Assembly: GCA_036365515.1 (NCBI GenBank)
Contig: CM070876.1
Location: 177,359,523 to 177,423,522, forward strand
Source: Torymus aiolomorphi
Lineage: Eukaryota > Arthropoda > Insecta > Hymenoptera > Torymidae
Direction of reading: 5' to 3'
Length of the DNA: 64,000 nt
Under the pieces are notes generated by a model that did not search any database, was not told the origin of the DNA, and worked only from the letters and a program-made list of their open reading frames with translations. Made by a program: the position numbers and the translations under genes. This document shows positions 36,410 to 48,021 of the stretch, piece after piece. Every line of letters starts with the position of its first letter. The stretch's first letter is position 1.

Positions 36410-36520
36410 GGCCTTCCAATGTATCCATAGGATCAGTCACAAACGGTGCGCCGCGTAGTGGCAAATATAGAAATAACGTAAGCTTGGTTATTGGGAGCCG
36501 TCTGGATACATTAGAAGGCC
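36410..36520. repeat. Small inverted repeat, 18-bp arms
   Basis: GGCCTTCCAATGTATCCA (36410-36427) is matched inverted at 36503-36520 with one mismatch. It may be the ends of a tiny element or a transcribed hairpin. Confidence 0.4.
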
Positions 36521-36615
36521 TAGAGTATGTAGTATATAAGCCGTGTAAGTCAACTGTTTAAGTGACATGGGTTTTTACTCCTAGTGAGGTTTTTCTCCAT
36601 TCTACACTCCACTTA

Positions 36616-37320
36616 CAAGGGGAGCACCAGGAATCCAGATCCTGGATTTGGCTGAAACTGTAGGAGGCACTTCTTTATGACAAATAATTAGACACGTGTC
36701 TTAGGGTTTTTGTGAATGGGTCTTTTATTCCGAGATCCAAGCTATTTTATGTCTAAAATGAACTATTTCTTATTAAAATGGGGTCTCTTTCTTTAGTGAT
36801 CGATTTTTGAATATTTCGGTTATGTAAATGAACTAAAAAGTTTATAAAAAGAGGCAGGAAAAGCTTCAATTTAAGCTTTGTGTCGTTAAGGAATGTCAAT
36901 TTCTCAAAAAGTTATAGGCTGTCAAAAATAGAGTAAGGAAATGACTGAAAATTTCTTATTTTCTTCAAGTATTTAACGGGTGGTATTTTAAGCTATATTC
37001 TCACTCTATTTTTGATAGCTTATAACTTTTTGAGAAATCAACATTCTTTAACGAGAGAAAGCTTACATTAAAGCTCATTCTGCCTCTTTTCATAAACTCT
37101 TTAATCCATTTACATAGCCGAAATATTCGTAAAGCTATAACATAGAAAGGGACCCCATTTTCATCAAAAATCGTTCATTTTAGACATAAAATAGCTTGGA
37201 TCTCCGAATAAAACGCCCATTCAGAAAAACCCTGAGACACGTATCTCATTATTTATCATAAAGAAGTGCCTCCTACATGTTCAGCCAAATCCAGGACTCG
37301 CATTCCTGGTGCTCCCCTTG
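36616..37320. mobile_element. Foldback element, 705 bp with about 340-bp inverted arms
   Basis: The ends CAAGGGGAGCACCAGGAAT and its inverse are flanked by TTA on both sides. The arms meet near 36970 and are about 85-90% identical by eye. Repeated words such as TCAAAAAGTTATA and ATTTTAGACATAAAATAGCTTGG are mirrored. The left edge of the large palindrome (36818) falls inside this element. Confidence 0.7.
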
Positions 37321-37678
37321 TTAGTAGTTCAGTCATGCAACCGTTCTTGTTCTATAGCTTTTGATAGTGTGGAAATGCCCTTATATAGGCAACGCACAAC
37401 TTCCTCTATTCTGATTTCCTTTTTCAAGAAGAGGTAACTGGAATCGCCCAGGCGCTTCCTACGTGGATTTACTTCTACGTAAGTGGCACCTGGATGGTGA
37501 TCCGGGCAGGCTGTACCTCACTGGTCGGGGGCGACGGAGTAGGAGGCCTCGCCACCCCTTCTTTCTTTCTTTCTTTCGTTCAAGTGACTCTTTACGAAAG
37601 GTCCGAATTACAAGGCTTGTCCTGCTTTTGGTATCCCCCTTTACATAGGGGACTTAAAATTTTACGCAATATCTGCGT
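37321..37678. other. Unassigned segment of the left arm
   Basis: Lies between the foldback element and the solo LTR and is mirrored at 59064-59416. It contains a (TTTC)n run and GC-rich words such as GGTCGGGGGCGACGG. Overlapping short ORFs have no family resemblance. Confidence 0.4.
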
Positions 37679-40600
37679 GTTACGTCCTGCCAAAAATAGT
37701 TTTCTTTAAAATAATAAAAATTATTTTATTTCATTATTACATGAATTTCGTAAACCAATATCAGATTTCAGAAAAAAAAAAAGAAAAAATTTGGAATTCA
37801 AAATATTGTATAATTCCATCATTTTTCTTTTCCTTTATTACTCTGGATTTATTAATAAAAGATTAGAGATCTGATTCTCAATAGTTTTAAAATACAGAAG
37901 AGCACTGTTACCTAAGTACTTTTAGATACCAATCTTTTCGAATTAGGAAAATTGGCATAGTACCTCTTTTCACAATTATTTTGATTTCAACAATATAGAA
38001 AAATATATTGGGGCTTGATACAGTTTCCTCCTTTTTTCAGAATATAAAAAAAAAAACATATAAGATCCAGTTTTGTAAATAAAACTTGGAATCTTGTTGT
38101 AACCTTTAGTATTGTATGTTTCCTTTTCAAAGTATAAAATTTCGACACTTTACTCTTAGTAGTAAGGCAATTATGTTGTAAAATTTTATCTGGCATTTAA
38201 AAAGTGAGACGCTCTTGTATCATTCATTTCAAACGCAATATTTAATAAATGCTCACTATTTCCTCGCATCCAACAATCATCGGATTAGATCATTTTAGAA
38301 TTTGTTCATCCTCAAAAATTTTCCTCGTTTAGGGTCATAAAAACTCAGGTCCAAAATTTTCGGCCGCATGAGAAATCCCAAACGCAAACATCTCGAAGTA
38401 AGGGTACAACGCTTCCTTCTTCGTCGCGGGTCGTAAAGTTTTTTTTCGTTTCCTTCCTCTTACGATAGCCTCAGTAAACACTAGCCAGACTCAAACATCT
38501 GCAAGCGGTAATTTTCTCGAATCCGAGTACGCGTCGGAATTTCTTAGCCACTCCAAAAACAATAAACTGGGAAAACCCTGTAATTACGCACGACAGCGTC
38601 TGTTTCCATCTCTCTCGCTTTCCAGCATTTTCTGCTACCCACGCTTATACTGGATTTTTCTCTTAACACGTTTATAAACAGTGGATGCAATTCTAATTCT
38701 TTTAGGTAAAAAAAAGCAATAGACAATATGTCTATTCTCATTTTTTTTTATTGAAATAAATCCGGATTTTAAAGAAGATATTCAAAGAAAATGCGAACCT
38801 TTATGAATTTACTCTTCTTCCATTTTACAGTTATTCACGATTTATAAATCAGAACGCAATGTTAGTAACACCCCTATTAGTATATTTAAATTAGTTTATA
38901 AAGTAAATTTTTTATAACGCATTTATTTTAATAAAACCACAAAATTCTCTTTCATTAATGTATAATATTTAAAGTACACGTTTATACACAGTTAGTAACA
39001 AATACAGAGTAAACTAATTTTTCCTCTGTAACTCCAAGGTTAAACATATACCATTTACTTAGTATACCTCTTCCAATTAAATCCCTGAGGATTTATTAAC
39101 TCAACAATTCAATAGATTTTAGTTATCTAAGACTAAACTAGGTTATTTCATACCTTTCTATTAATCTTTTACGTTAGATAATTACCTTCAACATTTTCTA
39201 TCCACATTAATTTTCTTGACTTTATTTTGTATGTTTATGCAAAATATATAAAAACAAAATCTCTACAATTTCCAAATTCAATTAAGAATATTTTAAAGTT
39301 CAAATACCTTATGAAATCAAGTACTTTCTGTTCTCTTTCCTGAAAAGCTCATAAACTAATACATTTTAATATCTCACCTATTTCCACAATAGGTTATTCT
39401 ATTATATATATATTATTGTACGTTCTTCTGTATAAGTTTTATCAGTCACTTTAATTCAATGCCCCAATAATATGAAATGAGTAATAGATTTCAATAAAGT
39501 ATATATATATATATATATATTATATTAGTCACATATTAGATTTATGTTGATTTAGATAGTTTATTTTTAAGTTTACATGTTAAGTCTAAATTTGTAGAAG
39601 TATAAGATATCTGATATAAGTTATTTTATATTCAAACTTTTGTATTAATTGCATTAGAGTTTATACAAATTTAGTTACTTTTATACTTATATTTTAGTTC
39701 TAACTTATGCACTATCGAAAGCCGTCATATTTAGTTTTAAGTCTAATTTTACTAATTTTAAGACGTTTATATTTTCGGTGTTAACCCGTTTCGCTGATAA
39801 TAACTGTCACCCTTTTATATACCAAAACAATATTCCTATTCGCGTATTTAATTGACCCTTAACGGTTAATATACAAAATAGGATATTAGATGTATTTATA
39901 ATTATCCTTTGTACGATTTCGCTACTTAAAAACCTTCTTGTTTGAAAATAAAACTCTTGTACATCAATAAACTACTTCGAGTAATGTTTAATTTACAGAT
40001 TAACTATAATTTATTATAATATTCATATTATAAGTCCTTTCTTTAATTAAGTTTTAATTCATTTCCACCTTTTTTGTTAATAAATCTTCATATTTTAACG
40101 TAAATTCTTTTTAATTAGTCATGGGACCGCCCAGTTCTTATATGTATTTAAAGTTTCATATTAAAAATTATTTATTATAAAAAAAACATTATGTCAAAGT
40201 GGGTTATTTATCTTGATGCTGAATGTAAGACAACAAAAATTCTCTTTTATTGCCTAACAATCAATTCATAGCGTTTATGCATAATGACGCCTCATTATCG
40301 AATCCCAGCGCCCGATTTTGAGTGAGGGCTGGTCCCAAAAATCTAAGCGACCAATAACATCCCTCTACGCTTAAGGCAGGAGAAAGCGGCTGCGCCCCAT
40401 CTCAAGCTTAGCTTACTTCGTCACCGCGTCCAACGAAAAACTAGAGTTCTATTTCAGACCCGGACTCGGGTGTTCAATCCTAGCCCCGCCGAGTGTGCGA
40501 ACACTCGCGGGAGCGATCTTTATATTCTCAGTCACTCTCCAGCAATCACCCTCCAACGAGGTCTTCAATACGCGCTCAATTCAATACGCGCTCAGCAGTC

Positions 40601-41373
40601 GCAATTTCGAACTCCAACCCTCAACCGAAGAGGTCTTCTTCTCTCATTTCACAACTCTCGGAGTTTATTCTAAATTCGCATCTATTACTTCAAATTTATT
40701 CAGAGTCCCGCGCCACTCTGAAGTTTTTACGGAAATTTAGAAATTTTGTACAAGTTACCGAGCAAGGGTAACCCGTGTGTGCCAGAATAAATTTAATATT
40801 TTTTTTTTCCTTCTATTTTGTTTTTGTGTCAATTATTTTATACACTATCTACCATCATCGACATCAGAGAACATCCGAAGCTGCCAGAAAAAAAAAAGTA
40901 AGTTGAAATTTATCTTGCTATCTAACATTCTCTACAGCTAGTGTGATTTTCCCCATACATTTGTCCCCATTTCTTGTAATTTAATCCGTGTTTTGTTGAC
41001 CACGTTCCCCTTAAAATAAAAGTGTTTTTTTATTATTATTCTATTTAAGAAATTCACCTCTAAATTCGCGTAATACACAAGCCAAATCTGGCCTAGTAAC
41101 CGACTGTACAGGGGTTCGTCCTCAGTTTCTCGGTAGATCTAGGTAAGTTGGCAAAATACTAACATACGTTCGAATCCGCGTTTCTGAGTCAATTCTTCTA
41201 ACTATATCACGCCCTTTGCTGCATATCTCACCCAACCCCTACATCTAGTAGTATCTAGCTCAAGCCCGAGCTATTAGGTTTCACGGAATCTAGGCTCAAA
41301 AGTGAGCAACTAGTTTCTATTTTTCTATTTAGAAACAACCAGTTGGGTCTTCTTTGGTAGACCTGACGTAACA
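37679..41373 (+). repeat. Solo LTR of the Gag-only family, left arm
   Basis: 3695 bp, starting TGTTACGTCCTG and ending GACGTAACA, flanked by the 4-bp duplication TGCG (37675-37678 and 41374-41377). The sense strand is plus. Compared with the full-length element's LTRs it has about 310 extra bp near 38.67-38.98 kb, bounded by a repeated TATAAACGTG phrase, and a diverged U5. AATAAA lies at 40786. Confidence 0.85.
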
Positions 41374-41439
41374 TGCGTGAAATAATTTTAATAATAAAAC
41401 ATATAACAGATGTGCGCTAGTGTTGTAAAATACCTGGAG

Positions 41440-42000
41440 ATTTTATAAATGGTAATATGACGTTAAATATGACAGACATGTGTCGGACATGTGACCGATA
41501 ACCAAATCTCGATGTTTAAATTACCGACACAAAAAAAATGCGAACATGTCGTGACTGTCACATAAAAAATGGACACCCCTTCCACTATATAGTGGCAAAA
41601 TTTCCGTCATAAAATTTTTGGACATGTGACCATAGAAAAAAAATCATACAAATTTTATGACAGTATTTATTTTATACTTCATAAAAAAAAATATATAATA
41701 CTTTACAAAACTTTACTACATCCTTTAGTAAAAAATAGATACTCCATCCACTATATAGTGGTAAAATGTCCGTCATAACATTTTTGGACATGTGACCATA
41801 GCAAAAAAATCATACAAATTTTATGACAATAAAATTATTGTAATTTTTTGCTTGGACATGTGAAGGAGTTGTGACGGACATTTTACCGACATTTTTTTTA
41901 TGTCGGACATGCTTACAACAGTAGGTGTGCCTGATAACGTGCCAGATCACGTGCCAATAATAATAATAAATCTCTACTAATATTACTTCGTCGGATCATG
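41440..42000. repeat. GGACATGTG-rich repeat region, left arm
   Basis: Contains the phrase CCACTATATAGTGG at 41582 and 41748 (period 166), each followed by TTTTTGGACATGTGACCATAG. TGTCGGACATG words occur in both orientations at the two edges, so the whole segment is an inverted-repeat element with an internal tandem duplication. The right-arm counterpart has one copy only. Confidence 0.5.
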
Positions 42001-42052
42001 TGTTGGATCATATGCTGAATCACATGCCAAATTATGTCCGAAAATGAAGGCG

Positions 42053-42347
42053 AGTAAGAGAAAATAAAGGCCGGAACAGGTTAAAACTCCGATCAAAACA
42101 ACTGGATTCGTCCAGTAGGACAGCAAAGGTTAGAATTACCCAAGCGCTCCAGTAAAAACAGCCTGCGAGTCGGCCAGAAACAACATAAGCAAAGGTTACG
42201 TCCCCTTTGGCGCTCGTGCGTGTGCTCGTTGCTCAGACTGTTTTTACTGAAGCATTTGGACAGTTATAACCCGTGCTACCCTACCCGACGACTCAGGCTG
42301 TTTTGACCGGAGTTTTAACCTGTTCTGGCCTTTATTTTCTTTCAGTG
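42053..42347. mobile_element. Inverted-repeat MITE, left arm
   Basis: Arms of about 115 bp begin GAAAATAAAGGCC and contain GAACAGGTTAAAACTCC, AAAACA and CAGTAAAAACAG blocks in mirror order around 42200. It is mirrored in the right arm at 54553-54847. No ORF of note. Confidence 0.6.
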
Positions 42348-42774
42348 TAAGGTCGTGTGCTTTGTCACATACCACATCACATGCCAAAATCTTGCTCACA
42401 TTACGGCACTCGATCACGCTGCACGTTCTGATATAAGTGTACACATGTGCATGGCATACTTAATGGCTACACTTGAATTGTCCAATAAGATTGCAGGATT
42501 TTAAAATTCAGTAAGCACGTACCACGAGAATCAATGTCTATCGAGTGTACATACAGTCACATACTCACACGTACATTAACACTGCAGTTACGCACTGATA
42601 CATTTACAGTCATAATGTTTGTCAATTATGCAAGCACGTACATAGTTGTGAAAATAAAACTTATTTTTTAATGTTGAATTTCGGCTAACTCGCGCGATTA
42701 TCGCGCGATTATCGCGCCAGAAAATGGTCGATAAACTGGCACGATCATCGATATTTTTTAATAGAGCACCGCTC

Positions 42775-43500
<726 letters not shown>

Positions 43501-43778
43501 ATTTTCAACCGGGAGCCCTTTGGAACCGGTTGACTGATCGTAGCTTCTTTGAGGTCGTACAGGACCGCGACGTTCCCTATGGTGTTCTCGGTAATTGCCG
43601 GCACAGTGGCTGCAATTACATTTTCAGCTTTAGCCAGCAATTCACTATCCTCGAAGTCAACAGGAGTTTGCGGCGGAGGCTCATGAAGGTCCGGGTCGAC
43701 CAGGTCGCCGACCACTTCGTCCACACCTTCGTCTTCCGTGCCGCCTTGCTGCTGCTGCAGCCGCTTCTCCTCCTCCTC

Positions 43779-44683
43779 TTACTCCTCCTCCTCCTTGGTC
43801 ATCTGCTCTTGCTGTAGGCGCCCGTAACTTGCCTTGGCGAAATTGATCCGCCAACGGTGGTCGTTGCGAGGAAAAGTGGGGCATCCTCAGGAATTTTGTA
43901 ATTGTCGACATTGAAGTCATGGTTCCTGAAAAAGTTAAGTGTGTAAGTCTCTTGCTGCCAGGAGCAAACTGCGGACGTGAATAATTTCGAGCGTTTCCCT
44001 TTCAGTCTTCACGTCCGCATATTGCTCTGGGCAGCAAGCTATGAAGACAAGTTGAGCAATATACATCTAATTTTTTACTTACTCCATGATGTAAAACATG
44101 AAACGGAACTGAGCATCGTATGTTTTAAACTCATGGAACTTATAATTCAGCTGGGTTAGCAGAACTTTCATTTCAGTGCGGCAAGTTCCGGTTGAGAGCA
44201 TCTTTGCGATTTTGTTAGCGCCGCCTGCATACATTGCACAGTCCAAGTTGGGATCACCTGTGGTAATGTAGTCGATGATTTTTGCGGCCCTTACATTACC
44301 TACAGATCTTCCACTGCGGAGAAGATGGTACGCTGCATATAGTAGCTGTAGACTACTATAATAAAAGAGCTTGAAAAAATCGCCGGAGTTACCAGTTCTA
44401 CCTTCATTCCGGCGATGCTGCATATAAAAAGCTTTGCGCTGTCCGTTTTTATCAGAAGCCGTCTTCTGGAAAGGCCATGCATCAGCAGCCGAGAATACGC
44501 GTATCGAATGGTATTCCAGTCCTCCTCACTCGTTTCCTTCAACTGCGGAACCACACCGTGGTTTTCGAAGAGATGTGATACGGTATCGGACATTCTTAAT
44601 GCAGCAATCAGGGTTGCGCGCATTGTCGTGGCGTTGAATTTAATTAGCCCCGACAATGACTTGGCCTTTGTAAAATGAGCCAT
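43779..44683 (-). pseudogene. Left-arm copy of the palindrome gene, 1-base deletion
   Basis: Same four-part structure as the right-arm gene (52288-53193). The coding start is at 44683, exon ends at 44393, 44345-44083 and 43925-43779, with the same splice words. A run of C in the last exon is one base shorter than in the right arm (near 43868), which shifts the frame and removes the shared C-terminus. A few substitutions distinguish the arms (for example EEDWNTIRY here, EGDWNTILY there). Function is unknown. Confidence 0.5.
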
Positions 44684-45138
44684 GGTTTTGAAAATGAGCA
44701 ACAAGCGCACCTGAAGAATTTGAAGTTTAATTAAAAGAAGCGTATTGCTCTGGATAGCAAGGGATGTAGACATGACCTTCAACAGTGTTTTGATACTTAC
44801 AAGGAAGCAGGAAGACGCAGGAAGACGCAGGAAGACGCTTCTTCTTCTTCTTCTTCTTATTTTTTATTGGTTTCGTCTTGATGCACAGGAAGACGCAGAA
44901 AGACGCAGGATGACGCAGAAAGTGTCAAGAAGAAAAGCCAATGACGTATATATTGGCTGATGTATGTTGTCGCTTAGCAATCAGTAAACATATGGTCGCA
45001 ACATGAAACAAGAAACGAATTGGTAATGTAGAGCTGTAAAAAAAACACACATACACACACATGTCTATACCGCTCTGTCGTACCGACCGCCAATACGTTA
45101 GCAGCCCAACTCCTGCGTGAGGCTTGTGGATCCTATCT
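44684..45138 (-). promoter_or_regulatory. 5' region of the left-arm gene with GAAGACGCAG minisatellite
   Basis: A strong donor (CTTGTAAGTATC on the minus strand, near 44801) and an acceptor before the ATG suggest a non-coding first exon. That exon is made of GCGTCTTCCT decamer repeats and a (CTT)n run (44810-44920). An AATATATACGTCA word near 44945-44955 could be a TATA region. Mirrored at 51834-52287. Confidence 0.3.
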
Positions 45139-45213
45139 ATTGCTCCTCGGGGCAAGCACCGTCGGCGGCAGTGAAGGCTGGCTACAGCCGACGGTGCTTG
45201 CCCCGTGGGCAAT
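45139..45213. repeat. GC-rich hairpin, left arm
   Basis: Stem arms of 27-28 bp containing GGGGCAAGCACCGTCGGC and its inverse, with a 20-base loop. Mirrored at 51759-51833. It could be transcribed as a foldback RNA or be a small element; nothing decides this. Confidence 0.6.
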
Positions 45214-45259
45214 AGACGAGATCGACAGGCCTCGAGATCGAGTTACTGACGCCTCTATA

Positions 45260-45528
45260 CACGGAAAAGGTTTTGGTTAGGTAGCAGCGCTAATCGTGAT
45301 AGTGGCGCGTTATTTATCGGTTGGTATAGTGACCGTCCTTCTTAAGAGCGCCACGCTCTCGATGCGAGACAGTCACCGCGCGCGAGTTGCAAGATTGTTA
45401 GACTTGGTCGCGCAACCATCTCGCATCGGGAGCGTGGCGCTCTCAAGAAGGACGGTTACTATACCAACCGATAAATAACGCGCCACTATCACGATTAGTG
45501 CTGCTGCCTAACAAAAACTTTTTCCGTG
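45260..45528. mobile_element. Long-stem MITE, 269 bp, left arm
   Basis: TIRs begin CACGGAAAAGGTTTTGG / CACGGAAAAAGTTTTTG. Arms of about 115 bp contain GTGGCGCGTTATTTATCGG and AGAGCGCCACGCTC. The right-arm copy (51444-51712) is flanked by TA on both sides; here one TA has become CA. Its very high arm identity would form a near-perfect hairpin. Confidence 0.7.
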
Positions 45529-45619
45529 CAACTTGTTACCCACCAATATTCTAATGCTCCCGCTCCCGCTCCCGCTGCCGCTGCCGCTGTCGCCAATCCA
45601 TCTCAAATCTCTGCTGTAG

Positions 45620-46232
45620 TACTCGCGCTTTTCCTGTAGGAAATCCTATAGGAAATCCTAAAGGAAATCCTATAGGAAATTCTGTAGGTAATTCTGTAGG
45701 TAATTCTGTAGGAAAAACTGTAGACAATTTTACATGGAAAATCCTACAGGGAATTCTGGAGTATTTTCGTGAAAACAATTTATAGAGGTTTAGCATCTTA
45801 TTTAGCGCTGTAACATCGCACAGCAGAATCAGTGGCAAACAGTCCTAGATAAGGAGTTGCACCTAGGGACTGCCGTGCACGACTGCCGGCGCTTACCGAT
45901 TAAGCCCAATGAGCTCAGATATCAAAATCAAGGTAATCCTTGTCACATTGACTCTCCGTAAAGTCGTTCAAACGGTTGAATCTCATGGCTTTACATACCC
46001 TTGCGGTTCCAATGTGTTTATGAGAGTCCCAACCGCTGCGCTGCGCTGCGGCATGCGGTAGAAGCTTGCTTCTCCAGAGCCTCGTTTATGTATGGTCGCT
46101 GCTATGCCGCTATGGGGCGCAGCAGTCGGGACTCTCATAAACACATTGGAACCGCGAGGGTATGTAAAGCCATGAGGTTCAACCGTTTGAACGACTTTAC
46201 CGAGAGTCAATGTGACAAGGATTACCTTGATC
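45620..46232. mobile_element. Truncated FB-like family A element at the left edge of the spacer
   Basis: From CGCGCTTTTCCTGTAGG it matches the complete element at 50195-51394 through the dodecamer array, the conserved GAGTTGCACCTAGG segment and the central hairpin (GAGAGTCCC ... GGGACTCTC), stopping at ATTACCTTGAT. The outer 150 bp and most of one arm are missing. Confidence 0.65.
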
Positions 46233-46442
46233 AAAGTAAGCCTGTAAAATTGTTTTTTAATTGCATTATTAATTTAAAACTTTTTTGTACATATTATTAT
46301 ACATATTATACATTATATCTAATAATTATATTACTGATTTATAATTTATATTTTGAAGAAATAGTGATTTTAAAATCTTTTTGAGACTTCAACAATATTT
46401 TTTATTTTTTATTGTATATATTTTATGTGTCATAAATTTCAG

Positions 46443-47228
46443 ACATGGGATGACCAAGTTAGGCTGGCCAACGAGGCTCACGAGGATCTTGAAATGGGTC
46501 TCAGAACAACAGAACTTAGTCCACAGGAAAAAAAAGTTCTTTGTGCTCTAGGACCCTTTGTGCTCTGTACCCGAGGCTGTAAAACCGAAGAAAACTGTCC
46601 GCCCGTCAGAGAGTGCTTATTCTATGAGCAAGTCAAGTGCATTTATTCCAAAGAAAAGACCAAGCATCGACGTGACCGAAGAAACGGCCTCGCAGACTAA
46701 ATTTGTCAAAAAGGGAGGTGAGTTAATAAGGAAGAATTATCAAATAGGTTTAGTTTGTTTATATTATGTTATTATTAAAGTATTTTATTCATAAAGGTTT
46801 TGCCTATTTTTTTTAGTTTTGAAAAATTATTTTATTTTCTTTTCTATTCTGTGTACGCAACCATTGGCTTCTTTAGAAATGACATCAATATGTTAATATA
46901 ACATATTTTATTTCTTTTTATAGATAAAGAAGAAACTGTAATAGGTTTGGCAAAAGAAAGTAATAGAATTATTTTAAATCTATCTACAAATGTGATTGAA
47001 TGCTTCAAGCAACAAAATAAAATAATGGAAAAAAGTTTTACAAACATAATCACAAATATTGAGAAGATGTGTGCAGAGATAATGACAGCTTTTACTCAAG
47101 CTAAGTTTCAACCTTCGAACATAGGATATTCTGAAGTACAAGATTCCACTGAGAGGTTACCTCCTTCACCACCTCCAGCAAATGATAATTACCCTGACGA
47201 GGAGATGAATTTGAAACTGAGTATTTAG
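46443..47228 (+). pseudogene. Decayed two-exon gene in the palindrome spacer, unknown family
   Basis: Exon 46443-46717 lies between an acceptor (AAATTTCAG) and a donor (GGAG/GTGAGT). Exon 46924-47228 follows an acceptor TTTTTATAG in matching phase. The first part reads QVRLANEAHEDLEMGLRTTE; a 1-base shift near 46555 moves to a frame with PKKTVRPSESAYSMSKSS, which continues across the intron into LAKESNRIILNLSTNVIECF, an amphipathic helical stretch of about 60 residues. Near 47205 a second shift is likely, because another frame gives a more plausible acidic tail ending EEYMDE. I do not recognise the family; a DNA-binding accessory protein is only a guess. It is single copy in the window. Confidence 0.4.
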
Positions 47229-47250
47229 ATGAAGAATACATGGATGAATA

Positions 47251-47660
47251 ATTAGATCGATTCTTTTTAAGATTTTTTAGATTTTATATTTTACTTTTAT
47301 AGTTTTTCTTGGATTATTTATTTAAAAGACATTTATAATAATATATCCTGAGACTAGATTAACAGTTTATGTAATTGCTATATTAAAGATAGCTTTCTTA
47401 TTCCTTTATACTATTTGAACTATTAAAATATATTTTTATATATTATAAATCAATCGATATATATTAGATCGATTCTCTTTAAGATTTTGCAAGAACATGT
47501 CACTTTATATTTTACTTTTATAGTTGTTCTTCGATTGTTCATTTAAAAACGTTTATAATAATATATAGACCTGCTGTGACAAGATTAACAGTTTTTGTAA
47601 ATGCTATTAAAGATAGCTTTCTTATTCCTTTGTATTATTTGAATTAATAAATATATTTTT
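47251..47660. repeat. Tandem duplication, period 212 bp, after the spacer gene
   Basis: Two diverged copies start ATTAGATCGATTCT at 47251 and 47463 and end with AAGATAGCTTTCTTATTCC. Each includes AATAAA-like words, so it may be a duplicated 3' UTR. Confidence 0.6.
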
Positions 47661-47858
47661 CTTGATGCCCTGGTGGAAAGTACGTGGTTTCGCCATTGTT
47701 TTCGATGGCGAAAGAAGGACATTTAACCATTGATTCTGAGTTGGTAACTAGGCAACTGTAGACTTTATTAATAGATTATTTTAGAGGTTTTGTCAACATA
47801 TTCAAAGTCATTAACCTATATTTACAACAAAAACTATCACTTCTGATCATCAAGGTAA

Positions 47859-48021
47859 ACCCGATGGACATTGATTCTAGCAATGCATGTCCCGTTAGTG
47901 GCACTCACACATAACCTTTTGAATGTTCATATCATTTTCGAGGTATGTTAACGATTTAAATATTATGTGTGACAGTCACTAACGGGGTATGCATTGTCAG
48001 AATCAATGCGGCCCATCGGGT
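47859..48021. mobile_element. Hairpin MITE with ACCCGATGG ends
   Basis: Arms of about 58 bp (47859-47916 and 47964-48021) share CATTGATTCT, CAATGCAT and CCCGTTAGTG in inverse order. The loop is about 48 bp. No ORF. Confidence 0.6.

Noticed and set aside
45551..45838. MPLILLCDVTALNK... ORF repeated at 50269 and 51022
   Set aside because: It is the open frame of the FB-like arm; the 12-bp array gives a four-residue repeat. The ORF differs in length between copies and has no start-site conservation.
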